A stretch of 16,892 nucleotides of DNA from Gammaproteobacteria bacterium (GCA_013372875.1 JABXIW010000266.1:1-16892), one strand, 5' to 3'. Positions 1 through 8,526 are shown, counted from the first letter of the stretch. Made by a program: numbers and translations. The notes: a model not told the origin generated them from the letters alone.

Positions 1-185
1 CAAACATCATGAAAGCTAAGCGTAAGCCGTTAGAAGAAATTGCTGTGGCTGATTTAGGTGTTGACGTAGCACCACGCACTGAAACTTTGAAAGTAACTAA
101 TCCTCCAGCGCGTAAAGAAGGCGTTAAGGTGGAAACGGTTACTGAATTAGTGGATAAATTGAAAAACGAAGCGAAGGTGATCTAA
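1..185 (+). CDS. etfB: Electron transfer flavoprotein subunit beta, C-terminal part
   Basis: This is the 3' end of a gene that begins before the window. The open frame (codons starting at base 3) reads [20 protein letters not shown] and continues to a TAA at 183-185. The [10 protein letters not shown] start and the PPARKEG segment further on are typical of the C-terminus of EtfB. EtfB pairs with EtfA to form a soluble heterodimer that carries FAD and AMP and passes electrons from acyl-CoA and related dehydrogenases to ETF-ubiquinone oxidoreductase. The TAA directly abuts the etfA ATG (TAAATG), and the etfA ribosome binding site (AAGGTGA) lies inside the last etfB codons, so the two are translationally coupled. 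Only about 60 residues are visible. Confidence 0.93.
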   Translation, partial: NIMKAKRKPLEEIAVADLGVDVAPRTETLKVTNPPARKEGVKVETVTELVDKLKNEAKVI

Positions 186-1115
186 ATGACGACTTTAGTA
201 ATTGCAGAACACAATAATGAGCAAGCACAAGCTTCAACGTTTACCACTATCGCAGCAGCTAATCAGCTTTCAGGCGATACGGTTGTTTTAGTGGCCGGCC
301 ACAACTGCCAAGCGGCTGCCGATCAAATCGCTAAAGCAGAAGGCGTTAATAAAGTATTGGTTGCTGATGCTGAGCATTATGCGCATTTATTGGCTGAAGA
401 TTTAGAGAAATTAGTCCTTTCTATCGCTGATGACTACAGTCATATCCTAGCGCCAGCTTCGACTTTTGGTAAAAACTTCGCTCCACGTGTAGCTGCTTTA
501 TTAGATGTGCAACAGATTTCTGATATTACCAAAATTGAATCGGATGATACTTTTGAGCGTCCTGTGTATGCAGGTAACGCCATAGCTACTGTTAAATCGA
601 ACGATAGCAAAAAAGTGATTACGGTTCGTTCAACGGGCTTTGATGCAGTGGCGCAAGAAGGCGGTTCGGCTACTGTTGAGTCGATTTCGGCTGCAGATCA
701 AGCCGGCACTTCAAACTATGTGGGTGAAGAACTAACGGTTTCAGAGCGTCCAGAGCTAACTTCTGCGCGCGTTATCGTTTCTGGCGGTCGTGGTATGGGT
801 TCTGGTGAAAACTTTGAAATGCTAGAAACTTTAGCCGATAAATTAGGTGCTGCGGTAGGTGCTTCCCGCGCGGCAGTTGATGCTGGCTTCGTTCCTAATG
901 ACTATCAAGTTGGTCAGACCGGTAAAATCGTTGCTCCAGAGCTTTATATCGCTGTAGGCATTTCTGGTGCGATTCAACATTTAGCGGGTATGAAAGACTC
1001 GAAAGTGATAGTGGCTATTAATAAAGATGAAGAAGCGCCAATTTTCCAAGTGGCTGATTATGGCTTGGTTGCTGACTTGTTTAAAGTGATCCCTGAGTTA
1101 AACGAAGCACTTTAA
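186..1115 (+). CDS. etfA: Electron transfer flavoprotein subunit alpha
   Basis: The 309-residue protein has the usual EtfA length. Residues 1-185 or so form the ETF alpha/beta nucleotide-fold domain. Residues from about 190 form the FAD-binding C-terminal domain, with [12 protein letters not shown] (199-210), [11 protein letters not shown] (225-235), GQTGK (243-247) and [13 protein letters not shown] (257-269), which are the FAD contacts known in this family. It forms the ETF heterodimer with EtfB and transfers electrons from fatty-acid and amino-acid dehydrogenases to the quinone pool. The ATG directly follows the etfB stop and has a good upstream AGGTGA site, so the start is secure. Transcription ends at a strong hairpin 15 bp after the stop. 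Nothing is missing or broken. Confidence 0.96.
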   Translation: MTTLVIAEHNNEQAQASTFTTIAAANQLSGDTVVLVAGHNCQAAADQIAKAEGVNKVLVADAEHYAHLLAEDLEKLVLSIADDYSHILAPASTFGKNFAPRVAALLDVQQISDITKIESDDTFERPVYAGNAIATVKSNDSKKVITVRSTGFDAVAQEGGSATVESISAADQAGTSNYVGEELTVSERPELTSARVIVSGGRGMGSGENFEMLETLADKLGAAVGASRAAVDAGFVPNDYQVGQTGKIVAPELYIAVGISGAIQHLAGMKDSKVIVAINKDEEAPIFQVADYGLVADLFKVIPELNEAL

Positions 1116-1129
1116 TCCAAGAGTCCTTA

Positions 1130-1158
1130 AAAAAACCGAGCCTTGAGCTCGGTTTTTT
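1130..1158. terminator. Bidirectional rho-independent terminator between etfA and ppnN
   Basis: The stem CCGAGC (1136-1141) and GCTCGG (1147-1152) encloses a 5-base loop, with an A-run on the left and TTTTTT on the right. It therefore has a U-tract when read from either strand and can end both etfA (plus) and the convergent ppnN (minus, stop at 1178). Confidence 0.9.
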
Positions 1159-1177
1159 ATTGCTATGGCTAAAGGAT

Positions 1178-2545
1178 TTAACTTATTTGATAACAGGGCT
1201 TATAGTCTTTTTGTTCGAGCTTCATGCGGCCTTGGTCGATAAAACTACGTAGTAGCAAGTCCATTGAGTCCATGATTTCCTTATCGCCTGATAATTGGTA
1301 TGGGCCAAATTGCTTGACCTCTTCAATACCTTGTTCTTTGATATTACCAGCAACAATACCCGAAAAGGCTTTGCGTAAATTTGCCGCCATTAAATGGGGT
1401 GCTTGTTCAGCTTTCAAATTAAGTTCGGCCATGTTTTTATGGGTGGGAATAAATTCTTCCTGAAAATCCCAATCGATTTCGAGTTGCCAGTTGTAATGGT
1501 AGGCATCCTGTTTTGCTTTACGGTATTCGCGCACCTGGCTAATGCCTTTTTGCATGGCTTTGGCTACAGCAATTGGATTATCAATGATGATTTGGTATTT
1601 ACTTTGAGCTGATTTTCCAAGCGTTTTACCGATAAAAGCATCGATCTGCTCAAAATATTCTTTAGCTTGTTCAGGGCCGGTAAAAACCAGTGGAAAGGGG
1701 ATGTCTTTATTCTTTGGGTGTAACAAAACGCCAAGAATATAAAGAATTTCTTCAGCCGTACCCGCGCCACCTGGAAAGACTACAAATCCATGACCTAATC
1801 TAACAAAGGCTTCTAAGCGTTTTTCAATGTCAGGCATGATGATGAGCTCGTTGACGATGGGGTTTGGTGATTCGGCAGCAATAATGCCTGGCTCGGTAAT
1901 ACCCACATACCGACCATCACAAAGCCGCTGCTTAGAATGGCCAACTAAAGCGCCTTTCATGGGGCCTTTCATGGCGCCGATACCACAGCCAGTAATGATA
2001 TTTAAGCCACGTAAGCCAAGTCGATAGCCTACATCTTTAGTGTACTTATATTCATGATGAGGAATTGAGTGTCCACCCCAACAAACCACCATATCGGGGT
2101 TTTGTCCTACGCGAAAGGATTGAGCATTGCGCAAAATATGGAAAATAGCGTTGCTGATACCTGCTTTAGAGTTGAAATCTATTCTGGCATTATATTCCAA
2201 TTCTTGCTTTAAAAATACAATATCGCGCAAGACGCTAAACACATGCTCGTGTAAGCCTTGGATCATCTTGCCATCAACAAAAGCCGATTCAGGTGCATTA
2301 TAAATTTTGAGCTTTAATCCCTTATTTAAAGGAATAATCTCCACATCAAAGTCTGGAAGCTGTTGGTGCACATGATAAATATCATCGGTGGCTTCACCAC
2401 TATTGAGCACCGCGAGAATGCACTTTTTTAGTAATAAAAAGTGTTCGCCATTGGTGTCTTTGCTCAGCAAACTAATTTCATCATTGGTTAGTAACTCTAA
2501 ACCTGATTGGGCGGTAATTTCAGTTTCAGCAACGGTTCTTATCAT
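1178..2545 (-). CDS. ppnN: Pyrimidine/purine nucleotide 5'-monophosphate nucleosidase PpnN (YgdH)
   Basis: The 455-residue protein is essentially the same length as E. coli PpnN (about 454) and matches it along its length from memory. It has an N-terminal DUF4478-type region (about 1-110), a central LOG-family Rossmann domain, and a C-terminal DUF3412-type region. The LOG signature is clear: MVVCWGGHSI (152-161), GCGIGAMKGPMKGA (186-199), NELIIMPDIEKRLEAF (232-247) and the phosphate-binding PGGAGTAEE (258-266). PpnN splits nucleoside monophosphates into base and ribose 5-phosphate, and the E. coli enzyme is stimulated by (p)ppGpp. No clear Shine-Dalgarno sequence precedes the ATG, but the N-terminus fits the family. 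It lies 72 bp downstream of the minor prepilin gene on the same strand, so read-through is possible, although there is no functional link. Confidence 0.93.
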   Translation of the reverse strand: MIRTVAETEITAQSGLELLTNDEISLLSKDTNGEHFLLLKKCILAVLNSGEATDDIYHVHQQLPDFDVEIIPLNKGLKLKIYNAPESAFVDGKMIQGLHEHVFSVLRDIVFLKQELEYNARIDFNSKAGISNAIFHILRNAQSFRVGQNPDMVVCWGGHSIPHHEYKYTKDVGYRLGLRGLNIITGCGIGAMKGPMKGALVGHSKQRLCDGRYVGITEPGIIAAESPNPIVNELIIMPDIEKRLEAFVRLGHGFVVFPGGAGTAEEILYILGVLLHPKNKDIPFPLVFTGPEQAKEYFEQIDAFIGKTLGKSAQSKYQIIIDNPIAVAKAMQKGISQVREYRKAKQDAYHYNWQLEIDWDFQEEFIPTHKNMAELNLKAEQAPHLMAANLRKAFSGIVAGNIKEQGIEEVKQFGPYQLSGDKEIMDSMDLLLRSFIDQGRMKLEQKDYKPCYQIS

Positions 2546-2617
2546 ATGTTTGTTATTTAATTATCACTGTTGCTCTATTCTAGCATTAGCCTATGCAAAA
2601 AGTATAAGGCTATGCCT

Positions 2618-3130
2618 TTAGCTACAACGATCTGCAGAGAACTTATCCGCTGAAATGACGCTAGCCTTGCCAGATTTACTAATTTTTATGGCTTTATTAA
2701 GTTCTGGATATTTTGCATGGCATAAATATAGGCTGCCATTTAAATGCATGGAAAAACCGCTGGCACCAAAACTCAGCTTGGCACTTCTTTGAAAACTGCT
2801 CCACTTGATTGAAGAGTAATTCGCTGTGACTCGAGCTTGATGAAGAGGCTCTGATGCAGATGACTTGAGTTGCTCCTGATTGATAACACCAACTTGCTGC
2901 CAATCTCTTTGGCAATCGTTGTTGGTTGTTAAGCCACATAAGCTAACTGTTTGTTTGCTTTTAATGGCTTCTGAGCGCGTTAAGTTAACCATTCGGATCA
3001 TGGTATAAACATCTGCTGTAACTTTTTGTTTTTCGACAAATTTATTGGTGATGGGCAAACCTATCATTGCAGTAATACTTACTATTGATAGAGTTGCTAA
3101 CAATTCGATTAAGCTAAATCCTTTAGCCAT
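2618..3130 (-). CDS. GspH/FimT-type minor prepilin
   Basis: The 170-residue protein begins MAKGFSLIELLATLSIV. This is a class III (type IV prepilin) signal: a 4-residue leader ending in Gly4, Phe5 at mature +1, Glu9 at mature +5, then a hydrophobic helix to about residue 26. The globular part has the length and late beta-rich composition of the GspH/FimT pseudopilin family. Four cysteines (C65, C73, C137, C169) could form disulfides outside the membrane. After PilD cleavage it would sit at the tip or in the shaft of a type IV pilus or secretion pseudopilus and help prime assembly or bind DNA; this is a family expectation only. The ATG has an AGGGA ribosome site. It follows pilS-pilR on the same strand and has no other minor pilin genes beside it. 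FimT, FimU and GspH cannot be told apart by eye. Confidence 0.85.
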   Translation of the reverse strand: MAKGFSLIELLATLSIVSITAMIGLPITNKFVEKQKVTADVYTMIRMVNLTRSEAIKSKQTVSLCGLTTNNDCQRDWQQVGVINQEQLKSSASEPLHQARVTANYSSIKWSSFQRSAKLSFGASGFSMHLNGSLYLCHAKYPELNKAIKISKSGKASVISADKFSADRCS

Positions 3131-3170
3131 GGTTCATCCCTGTAGTCATTTGATGGAGTGATTAATTTAC

Positions 3171-3185
3171 AGCAAGATAGAAGCC
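3171..3185 (-). promoter_or_regulatory. Candidate sigma54 (-24/-12) promoter of the minor prepilin gene
   Basis: Read on the minus strand, the sequence is GGCTTCTATCTTGCT. It has the invariant GG-N10-GC spacing and matches GGC and TTGC[AT] of the consensus GGCAC-N5-TTGCW, missing only the AC after GGC. The predicted start near 3160 would give a leader of about 30 nt with a proper ribosome site before the ATG at 3130. Pilin genes are classical PilR/sigma54 targets. No convincing sigma70 promoter is visible in this 117-bp gap. Short motifs like this also occur by chance. Confidence 0.4.
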
Positions 3186-3247
3186 TCTTTAATGGTCAAA
3201 AAAGGCACTTTTTGTAAGATAAATCTCAGGATGGCTAAAGAATAAAG

Positions 3248-4573
3248 CTAATCAATGTCTAGCTTTTTGATTTTATAACGAATGGTTCTGAAGCTAATCC
3301 CCAATAATTTAGCGGCTTCAGTACGATTCCAACGAGTTTGATCGAGGGCAGCGCGGATTTCTTGCTTTTCGATTTCTGCGACATATTCATCTAAACTCAG
3401 ATCACCTCTGGATTGGATCTTATCTTCGGTTTGCGCCTGAGTGGCGGTATTAACGCTTTCAACATGACTAAAATCTAAATCTTCTAACTGGATTTCAGCC
3501 GCATCAGTTAGACTTTCAGCCTTAACCAAAATCTTCTTTAATTCACGATAATTATAAGGAAACTTATACCGTGCTAATTTTCTAATGGCTTGTTGGCTTA
3601 TGGTAACTTCGGAATTAAGGGATTCTAAGTAGGTTTGAAGTAACTCCTCAAAATCATCTTGTCTCTGCTCGATGCATGGGATTGATAGCTGTAATACGTC
3701 TAACCTAAAGAATAAATCTTCACGCAATTGCAAGCTGGCTACGTATTTATCAAGGTTCGATTCGGTACAAACGATAACTCTAATATCAATATGCTTTTCG
3801 TTACCATCATCGGTTGTGAGCGTTTTGGTTTCTAATACCTGCAATAATTTTTTTTGCGCCGCTTTCTCCAGCAGATGAATGTTATTGATAATCAAACTGC
3901 TGTTATGTGCTTGCTGTAGAATGTTTTTGTCAGAAGAAGAAAAAATCTGTTCTTCAACTTGCTCGGGATTTAAGGTACTGCAATCTAGGTATACTTCTGC
4001 GTAATCTGCACGTGAGCTTAAACTATGCAGATACTTGGCAACTTTTTCTTTTTCTGTGCCTTTGGCGCCACTGATAATAACTGGGGCATTGGACTTATGA
4101 ATTTTTTTGAGTTGTGCTTTGAAATCCGTGATGGCTTGGCCAGAGCCATAAAAGTACTCAATGGGGTAGCTTTCTTCTGAGCTCGCTTGCTCAAGATTAT
4201 ACTTAAAGGCATTTTGAATAAGCTGGCGAAGCTGAACCAGCTCAATAGGTTTCGCAAGAAAGTCAAAAGCACCTAGTTTCATGGCTTTTACTGCAATATC
4301 GGTATTTCCGAATGCTGTGATCACTGCTATTGGCATTTGCGGCAATTCGTTATGGCAATGTTCAACAATATCCAAACCATTACCGTCCGGCAGTTTCATG
4401 TCAGTAATGCAAAAGTTGTATTGGTTTGACTGCAAATGTTTCATAGCGTCCGCTACATCTTTTGCACAATCGACCTCAATATTCATCTGCACCAAACTCA
4501 TGGCGAGCAGATGGCGTATATCGGCTTCGTCATCAATGACTAAAATTTTCGGGTTATCAATCGGTATGTCCAT
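3248..4573 (-). CDS. pilR: PilR-like response regulator with degenerate AAA+ domain
   Basis: The protein has 441 residues from the ATG at 4573, which overlaps the end of pilS by 17 bp; a TTG start at 4615 would add 14 residues and is less likely. The receiver domain (about 8-122) is intact: D14/D15, phospho-acceptor D58, T86 and K108. The HTH is an intact Fis type (about 395-441, with NRTEAAKLLGISFRTIRYKI). The middle domain aligns with NtrC-family AAA+ ATPases but is damaged. Walker A reads GAKGTEKE (169-176) instead of GESGTGKE. The GAFTGA sigma54-contact loop is absent: IF(210-211)SSSDKNI runs straight into the Walker B strand. Walker B reads LIINN (227-231) instead of LFLDE. The arginine-finger segment REDLFFR (284-290) and a sensor-2-like YREL remain. 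Pairing with PilS makes it the pilus regulator by position. It probably binds DNA on command but should not remodel sigma54 holoenzyme. Confidence 0.85.
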   Translation of the reverse strand: MDIPIDNPKILVIDDEADIRHLLAMSLVQMNIEVDCAKDVADAMKHLQSNQYNFCITDMKLPDGNGLDIVEHCHNELPQMPIAVITAFGNTDIAVKAMKLGAFDFLAKPIELVQLRQLIQNAFKYNLEQASSEESYPIEYFYGSGQAITDFKAQLKKIHKSNAPVIISGAKGTEKEKVAKYLHSLSSRADYAEVYLDCSTLNPEQVEEQIFSSSDKNILQQAHNSSLIINNIHLLEKAAQKKLLQVLETKTLTTDDGNEKHIDIRVIVCTESNLDKYVASLQLREDLFFRLDVLQLSIPCIEQRQDDFEELLQTYLESLNSEVTISQQAIRKLARYKFPYNYRELKKILVKAESLTDAAEIQLEDLDFSHVESVNTATQAQTEDKIQSRGDLSLDEYVAEIEKQEIRAALDQTRWNRTEAAKLLGISFRTIRYKIKKLDID

Positions 4574-6191
4574 AATAATCGTGATCAAATATAATTCTGA
4601 AACAAGCGCCGCCAAAGGCGACAGGAATTGACTCTAGTTGCGCGCCATTAGCTTCGCACAACTCCTTAGAAATATAGAGTCCTAAGCCAGTCCCATCATG
4701 GTTGGTGGTATAAAAAGGCTCAAAGATTTTTTCTACTTTATCAAGCGGAATGCCAACGCCTTGATCGATAATATCTAAATAGACTTGACGACTTTGCTGT
4801 TGTGTTCCGACTGATAAGTTAATCGTATATTGTTTGGTGTTAATGAAACTGTATTTGAGGCCGTTCTCAAACAAGTTCGAAAGGATTTGCTTGAGCTGGC
4901 TTTGATCAAACTTTACTTTAAGGCTTTCATCAATATCACTGACAAAAATATCAGCATGATGCTTTAATCCTTGCTTAAACTCATGGATAAAACTTTGCAA
5001 AAAGCGATTTAAAAGAATTTCCTGACGTTCAGGTGTTTTACGCCTAGAAACCATCTGCACATTTTCAATAATGCTATTAATGCGTTTAGATTGCCGTTGA
5101 ATGATCTGCAACAGTTCTTTTTCCTGCTGCGAACTGGTTTTAAGTTCATCAAACATCTGACTAGCTTGATTGATAGCGCTCAATGGATTGCGGATTTCGT
5201 GAGCAATACTGGCGGTAAGTTGACCCAGTGAAGCCAGTTTTGCTTGTTGGATCCTTTTCGATATCTTTGAGTAGTCTTCTAGCGCAATTAAGATTTTGTC
5301 ATCATTATTCATTTTGACGAACTTTGGTAACAATCTTGGGCTTGATTTATCGGCTTTAAAAATTGCGCCTTCGTGCTCATTGCCTTGCATGCTAATGATT
5401 TGCTCGGATAAAGAGGGCGCTAAATGCTTTAGGCTTTGCCCCACGGGGCTGGTTGGATTTCCAAGGTAGTACCAAGCAATTTTATTGATGTATAAGATAG
5501 TGTTGTTACTAGAGATAACGATAATGCCACGCTTCATATTGTTGATAATGCTGCTGTTTAGCTGATGCATGTCGCTAATTAAGTAACTATTTTCAAGTGC
5601 TTCAGATTCGTAATTTGTTAGTCTTCTGGCTAAAAAATTACCTAACAATGCAACCATTAAAATGGCAAAGGCTTGCAATGACAGATCCATATAACTGGCG
5701 CCAGATAAACCATCATGTTTTAGCCAGTGGACGATAAATAAGGCCATGGCTGCGCCAAAACCATAGAGCAAGGCTGCGCGATGCCTTAATAATAAAATGG
5801 CGAAAACTGAAACGATGGCCATAATCACAGCGAAACCAGCGGTTTCATCAGGGCCTGCATATGCCATCATCGCCAAAAAGCCTATATCAACCATAGGCAT
5901 AATGATCGACATTAATTTAAAACGCTGCTCAGAGAGCGAAATAAAAACCAATAAAGTCGAAACTATCAAATAACTTATGGCAACGGAGTTATAAAGCTGG
6001 GCATTTTGAAAGGGCAGAGCGAGCTCAAAAATATAGGGGCTGATCAGGAAATAAAAAGCCACAGCGAGTCTAACCAAGCTGTAGTAGCGCATAAATTGCC
6101 AACCTAACTCAAGTTTTTGGTCTTCCACAACCACTTGGTCATCCCCAGTAAAATAATTATTGTCACTCCTTAAACTTAAAGATAAATACAT
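4557..6191 (-). CDS. pilS: Sensor histidine kinase PilS
   Basis: The 544-residue membrane kinase carries about six hydrophobic segments (roughly 38-58, 68-86, 94-112, 117-135, 138-156, 170-188). A PAS-like linker follows (about 205-310), then the HisKA domain with the H-box SIAHEIRNPLSAINQASQM (phospho-acceptor H331). The HATPase_c domain has its N-box SNLFENGLKYS (438-448), G1 DQGVGIP (476-482), F-box EPFYTT (491-496) and G2 GTGLGLYI (500-507), all intact. This is the PilS architecture of Pseudomonas: a sensor, thought to monitor pilin in the membrane, that phosphorylates PilR. The partner gene overlaps its 3' end. The N-terminal tail before the first helix is longer than in P. aeruginosa PilS. 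The ATG at 6191 has only a weak ribosome site, so the exact start is uncertain. The gene is divergent from nadE, with a gap of about 90 bp. Confidence 0.9.
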   Translation of the reverse strand: MYLSLSLRSDNNYFTGDDQVVVEDQKLELGWQFMRYYSLVRLAVAFYFLISPYIFELALPFQNAQLYNSVAISYLIVSTLLVFISLSEQRFKLMSIIMPMVDIGFLAMMAYAGPDETAGFAVIMAIVSVFAILLLRHRAALLYGFGAAMALFIVHWLKHDGLSGASYMDLSLQAFAILMVALLGNFLARRLTNYESEALENSYLISDMHQLNSSIINNMKRGIIVISSNNTILYINKIAWYYLGNPTSPVGQSLKHLAPSLSEQIISMQGNEHEGAIFKADKSSPRLLPKFVKMNNDDKILIALEDYSKISKRIQQAKLASLGQLTASIAHEIRNPLSAINQASQMFDELKTSSQQEKELLQIIQRQSKRINSIIENVQMVSRRKTPERQEILLNRFLQSFIHEFKQGLKHHADIFVSDIDESLKVKFDQSQLKQILSNLFENGLKYSFINTKQYTINLSVGTQQQSRQVYLDIIDQGVGIPLDKVEKIFEPFYTTNHDGTGLGLYISKELCEANGAQLESIPVAFGGACFRIIFDHDYYGHTD

Positions 6192-6281
6192 CTTTAACGT
6201 ATTTCAAGGAATATTAGGATAACTCTTTGAAAAGTTGTAGAAATGTTGGAAAATAAGGTAAAAAATTCTGCGAGTGTTTTC

Positions 6282-7898
6282 ATGCGAATAGCGATTGCTC
6301 AAAATAACTACATTGTTGGTGATATCCGCCATAACTTGGCACTAATTAAAAAGTCTGTGCAGCAAGCTGAGCAAGATAAAGCTGACTTATTGGTTTTGTC
6401 AGAATTGGCCTTGTGTTCCTATCCGCCAGAAGATCTATTGTTGCGCACTGATTTATATAGTTTGATTGATAATGCGCTAAATGAATTATGTGAACTTAAT
6501 TCTTCCGTAGCTTTAGTGGTAGGTCATCCCGAAAATGAAGAGGGTTTAATTTACAATAGCGCCAGTTTTATTTATCAAGGCAAGGTGCTGGCCACTTATC
6601 GAAAGCAACTACTGCCCAATTATTCGGTTTTTGATGAAAAGCGTTATTTCACTCCTGGCAACCAAGATTGCGTTGTTGATTTTAAAGGTGTGAAAGTTGG
6701 TATCGTGATTTGTGAAGATCTGTGGTTCCCAGAGCCGAGCGCTGCATGTAAAGCAGCTGGCGCGGAAATTATTGTGAGCCCCAATGCATCCCCTTACTAT
6801 TTCGGTAAAGACCATAGACGTGAAGAGGAAGTTGGCGCGAGAGCTAAAGAAAATCAAGTTCCAGTGCTTTATGTGAATCAAATTGGTGGCCAAGATGAGC
6901 TGTTATTTGATGGCGCTTCGATTGCTTATGATGCTACTGGTAAAGCAATTTTTACCGCGAATGAGTTTGCAGAAGATTTTGTATTATTTGAGTTTGATAA
7001 TAAGACTAATCAGATTGCAACTCAGCGCGAAGACTCTGTGCAGTTGCATAATGAGGCTGAAATTTGGCAGGCATTAGTGTTAGGTACACGCGACTATATC
7101 CGCAAAAATGGAATGAAAGGTGCTTTGCTCGGTTTATCGGGTGGTATCGACTCGGCGGTTACTTTGGCCATTGCGGTAGATGCGTTGGGTGCGGAAAACG
7201 TTAATGCAGTCATGATGCCTTTTAAATACACCGCCAGCATGAGTATCGAAGATGCTACCGCTGAAGCCGAAGCGCTAGGCATCGAGTTTGATATTATTTC
7301 CATTGAGCCTATGTATAACGCTTTTATGGCACAGCTTGAGGATAAATTTGCTGGCACTGAGCCAAACGTTACTGAGCAGAATATCCAAGCTCGTGCGCGC
7401 GGCGTGTTATTGATGGCTTTGTCCAACAAATTTGGTCGAATCGTATTAACCACTGGTAATAAATCGGAAGTAGCGGTGGGTTATTGTACTTTGTATGGCG
7501 ATATGTGTGGTGGCTTTAATCCGCTAAAAGATGTGCCTAAAACCATGGTTTATAAACTTGCCGAATACCGTAACAGCATCTCGCCAGTTATACCTGAAAG
7601 GGTTATTACGCGCGCGCCATCGGCAGAGTTAGCACCTGATCAGAAAGATGAGGATAATTTACCACCCTATGATATCCTCGATCCTATTCTCAAAGCCTAT
7701 GTGGAAGAAGATAAGTCGATCGCAGAAATTGTTGCCTTGGGTTTTGATGAGGCGGTGGTGAGAAGAGTGATTTACTTGGTGGATATCAATGAGCATAAAC
7801 GTCGCCAATCTGCACCTGGTGTGAGAATAAGCCCAAGAGCCTTTGGTCGCGATAGACGTTATCCAATTACTTCGGGTTATGGTCGTCAGTTTAAGTAA
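6282..7898 (+). CDS. nadE: Glutamine-dependent NAD+ synthase
   Basis: The protein has 538 residues from the ATG at 6282. An in-frame ATG at 6243 would add 13 residues, but the family normally begins with the MRIAIAQNNYIVGDI strand, so the inner start is preferred. The N-terminal nitrilase-type glutaminase domain (about 1-245) shows the catalytic triad E41 (SELALCSYPPED), K108 (YRKQLLPNY) and C144 (IVICEDLWFP). The C-terminal NAD synthase domain has the ATP pyrophosphatase P-loop SGGIDS (286-291), then TTGNKSE and the GDMCGGFNPLKDVPKT segment. It makes NAD+ from deamido-NAD+ with ATP, using ammonia channelled from glutamine. It is followed 39 bp later by glnB on the same strand, an association seen in other proteobacteria; both concern glutamine nitrogen, but a shared mRNA is inference. 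Confidence 0.95.
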   Translation: MRIAIAQNNYIVGDIRHNLALIKKSVQQAEQDKADLLVLSELALCSYPPEDLLLRTDLYSLIDNALNELCELNSSVALVVGHPENEEGLIYNSASFIYQGKVLATYRKQLLPNYSVFDEKRYFTPGNQDCVVDFKGVKVGIVICEDLWFPEPSAACKAAGAEIIVSPNASPYYFGKDHRREEEVGARAKENQVPVLYVNQIGGQDELLFDGASIAYDATGKAIFTANEFAEDFVLFEFDNKTNQIATQREDSVQLHNEAEIWQALVLGTRDYIRKNGMKGALLGLSGGIDSAVTLAIAVDALGAENVNAVMMPFKYTASMSIEDATAEAEALGIEFDIISIEPMYNAFMAQLEDKFAGTEPNVTEQNIQARARGVLLMALSNKFGRIVLTTGNKSEVAVGYCTLYGDMCGGFNPLKDVPKTMVYKLAEYRNSISPVIPERVITRAPSAELAPDQKDEDNLPPYDILDPILKAYVEEDKSIAEIVALGFDEAVVRRVIYLVDINEHKRRQSAPGVRISPRAFGRDRRYPITSGYGRQFK

Positions 7899-7910
7899 AG
7901 TCCGTATTAA

Positions 7911-8276
<366 letters not shown>

Positions 8277-8281
8277 ATAAA

Positions 8282-8500
8282 ATGCTGTCTGGTGACTTCA
8301 TCCTTCTTATATTGTTTTTTTGCGCAGGCTTAGCTCTAACAATATTTTGTATCTATTGGATATTTAAAGGAGAGCTCAAAAATAGGAAGTTGCAGTTTGC
8401 AAGCAAGTTAATGGCCTTACTTTATATTTTTAGTTTCGTCTTATTTGTGAGTTTGCTGATTTATGTTTTTAATGCAGATGTGAACTGGTCTATTCCATAA
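8282..8500 (+). CDS. Small two-helix membrane protein of unknown function
   Basis: This 72-residue reading frame starts 5 bp after the glnB stop and ends just before a strong terminator, so it fills the space exactly. It is very hydrophobic: helix 1 at about residues 5-28 and helix 2 at about 42-63, joined by a basic loop (KGELKNRK). By the positive-inside rule the loop would face the cytoplasm and both ends the outside. Codon use (ATA, AGG, AAT-rich) differs from the flanking core genes, and the ribosome site is weak, so expression by coupling to glnB is likely. I do not recognise a family. It could be a lineage-specific small protein or, less likely, a chance frame. Confidence 0.6.
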   Translation: MLSGDFILLILFFCAGLALTIFCIYWIFKGELKNRKLQFASKLMALLYIFSFVLFVSLLIYVFNADVNWSIP

Positions 8501-8501
8501 A

Positions 8502-8526
8502 AAAAAGGCGCTGAGAGCGCCTTTTT
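8502..8526. terminator. Bidirectional terminator after the glnB cluster and bamD
   Basis: The stem GGCGC (8507-8511) and GCGCC (8517-8521) has the loop TGAGA, a left A-run and a right TTTTT. It lies between the small membrane ORF (stop at 8500) and the convergent bamD stop (8538), and has a U-tract in both directions. Confidence 0.88.

Noticed and set aside
2581..2617. AAGGCTATGCCTT hairpin at the end of the minor prepilin gene as a terminator
   Set aside because: The stem is only 5 bp with a 3-base loop and overlaps the stop codon, with no T-run after it on the minus strand.
3195..3215. A-rich/T-rich weak inverted repeat (AAAAAGGCAC...TTTTT) after pilR as a terminator
   Set aside because: The pairing is almost only A-T with a 3-4 base loop and no GC-rich stem, so it is too weak to call.
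4574..4615. Longer pilR start (TTG at 4615)
   Set aside because: It would add 14 residues absent from typical receiver N-termini and increase overlap with pilS; the ATG at 4573 fits better.
6243..6281. Longer nadE start at the ATG at 6243
   Set aside because: It adds 13 residues without a ribosome site, whereas the family begins at the MRIAIAQ strand.
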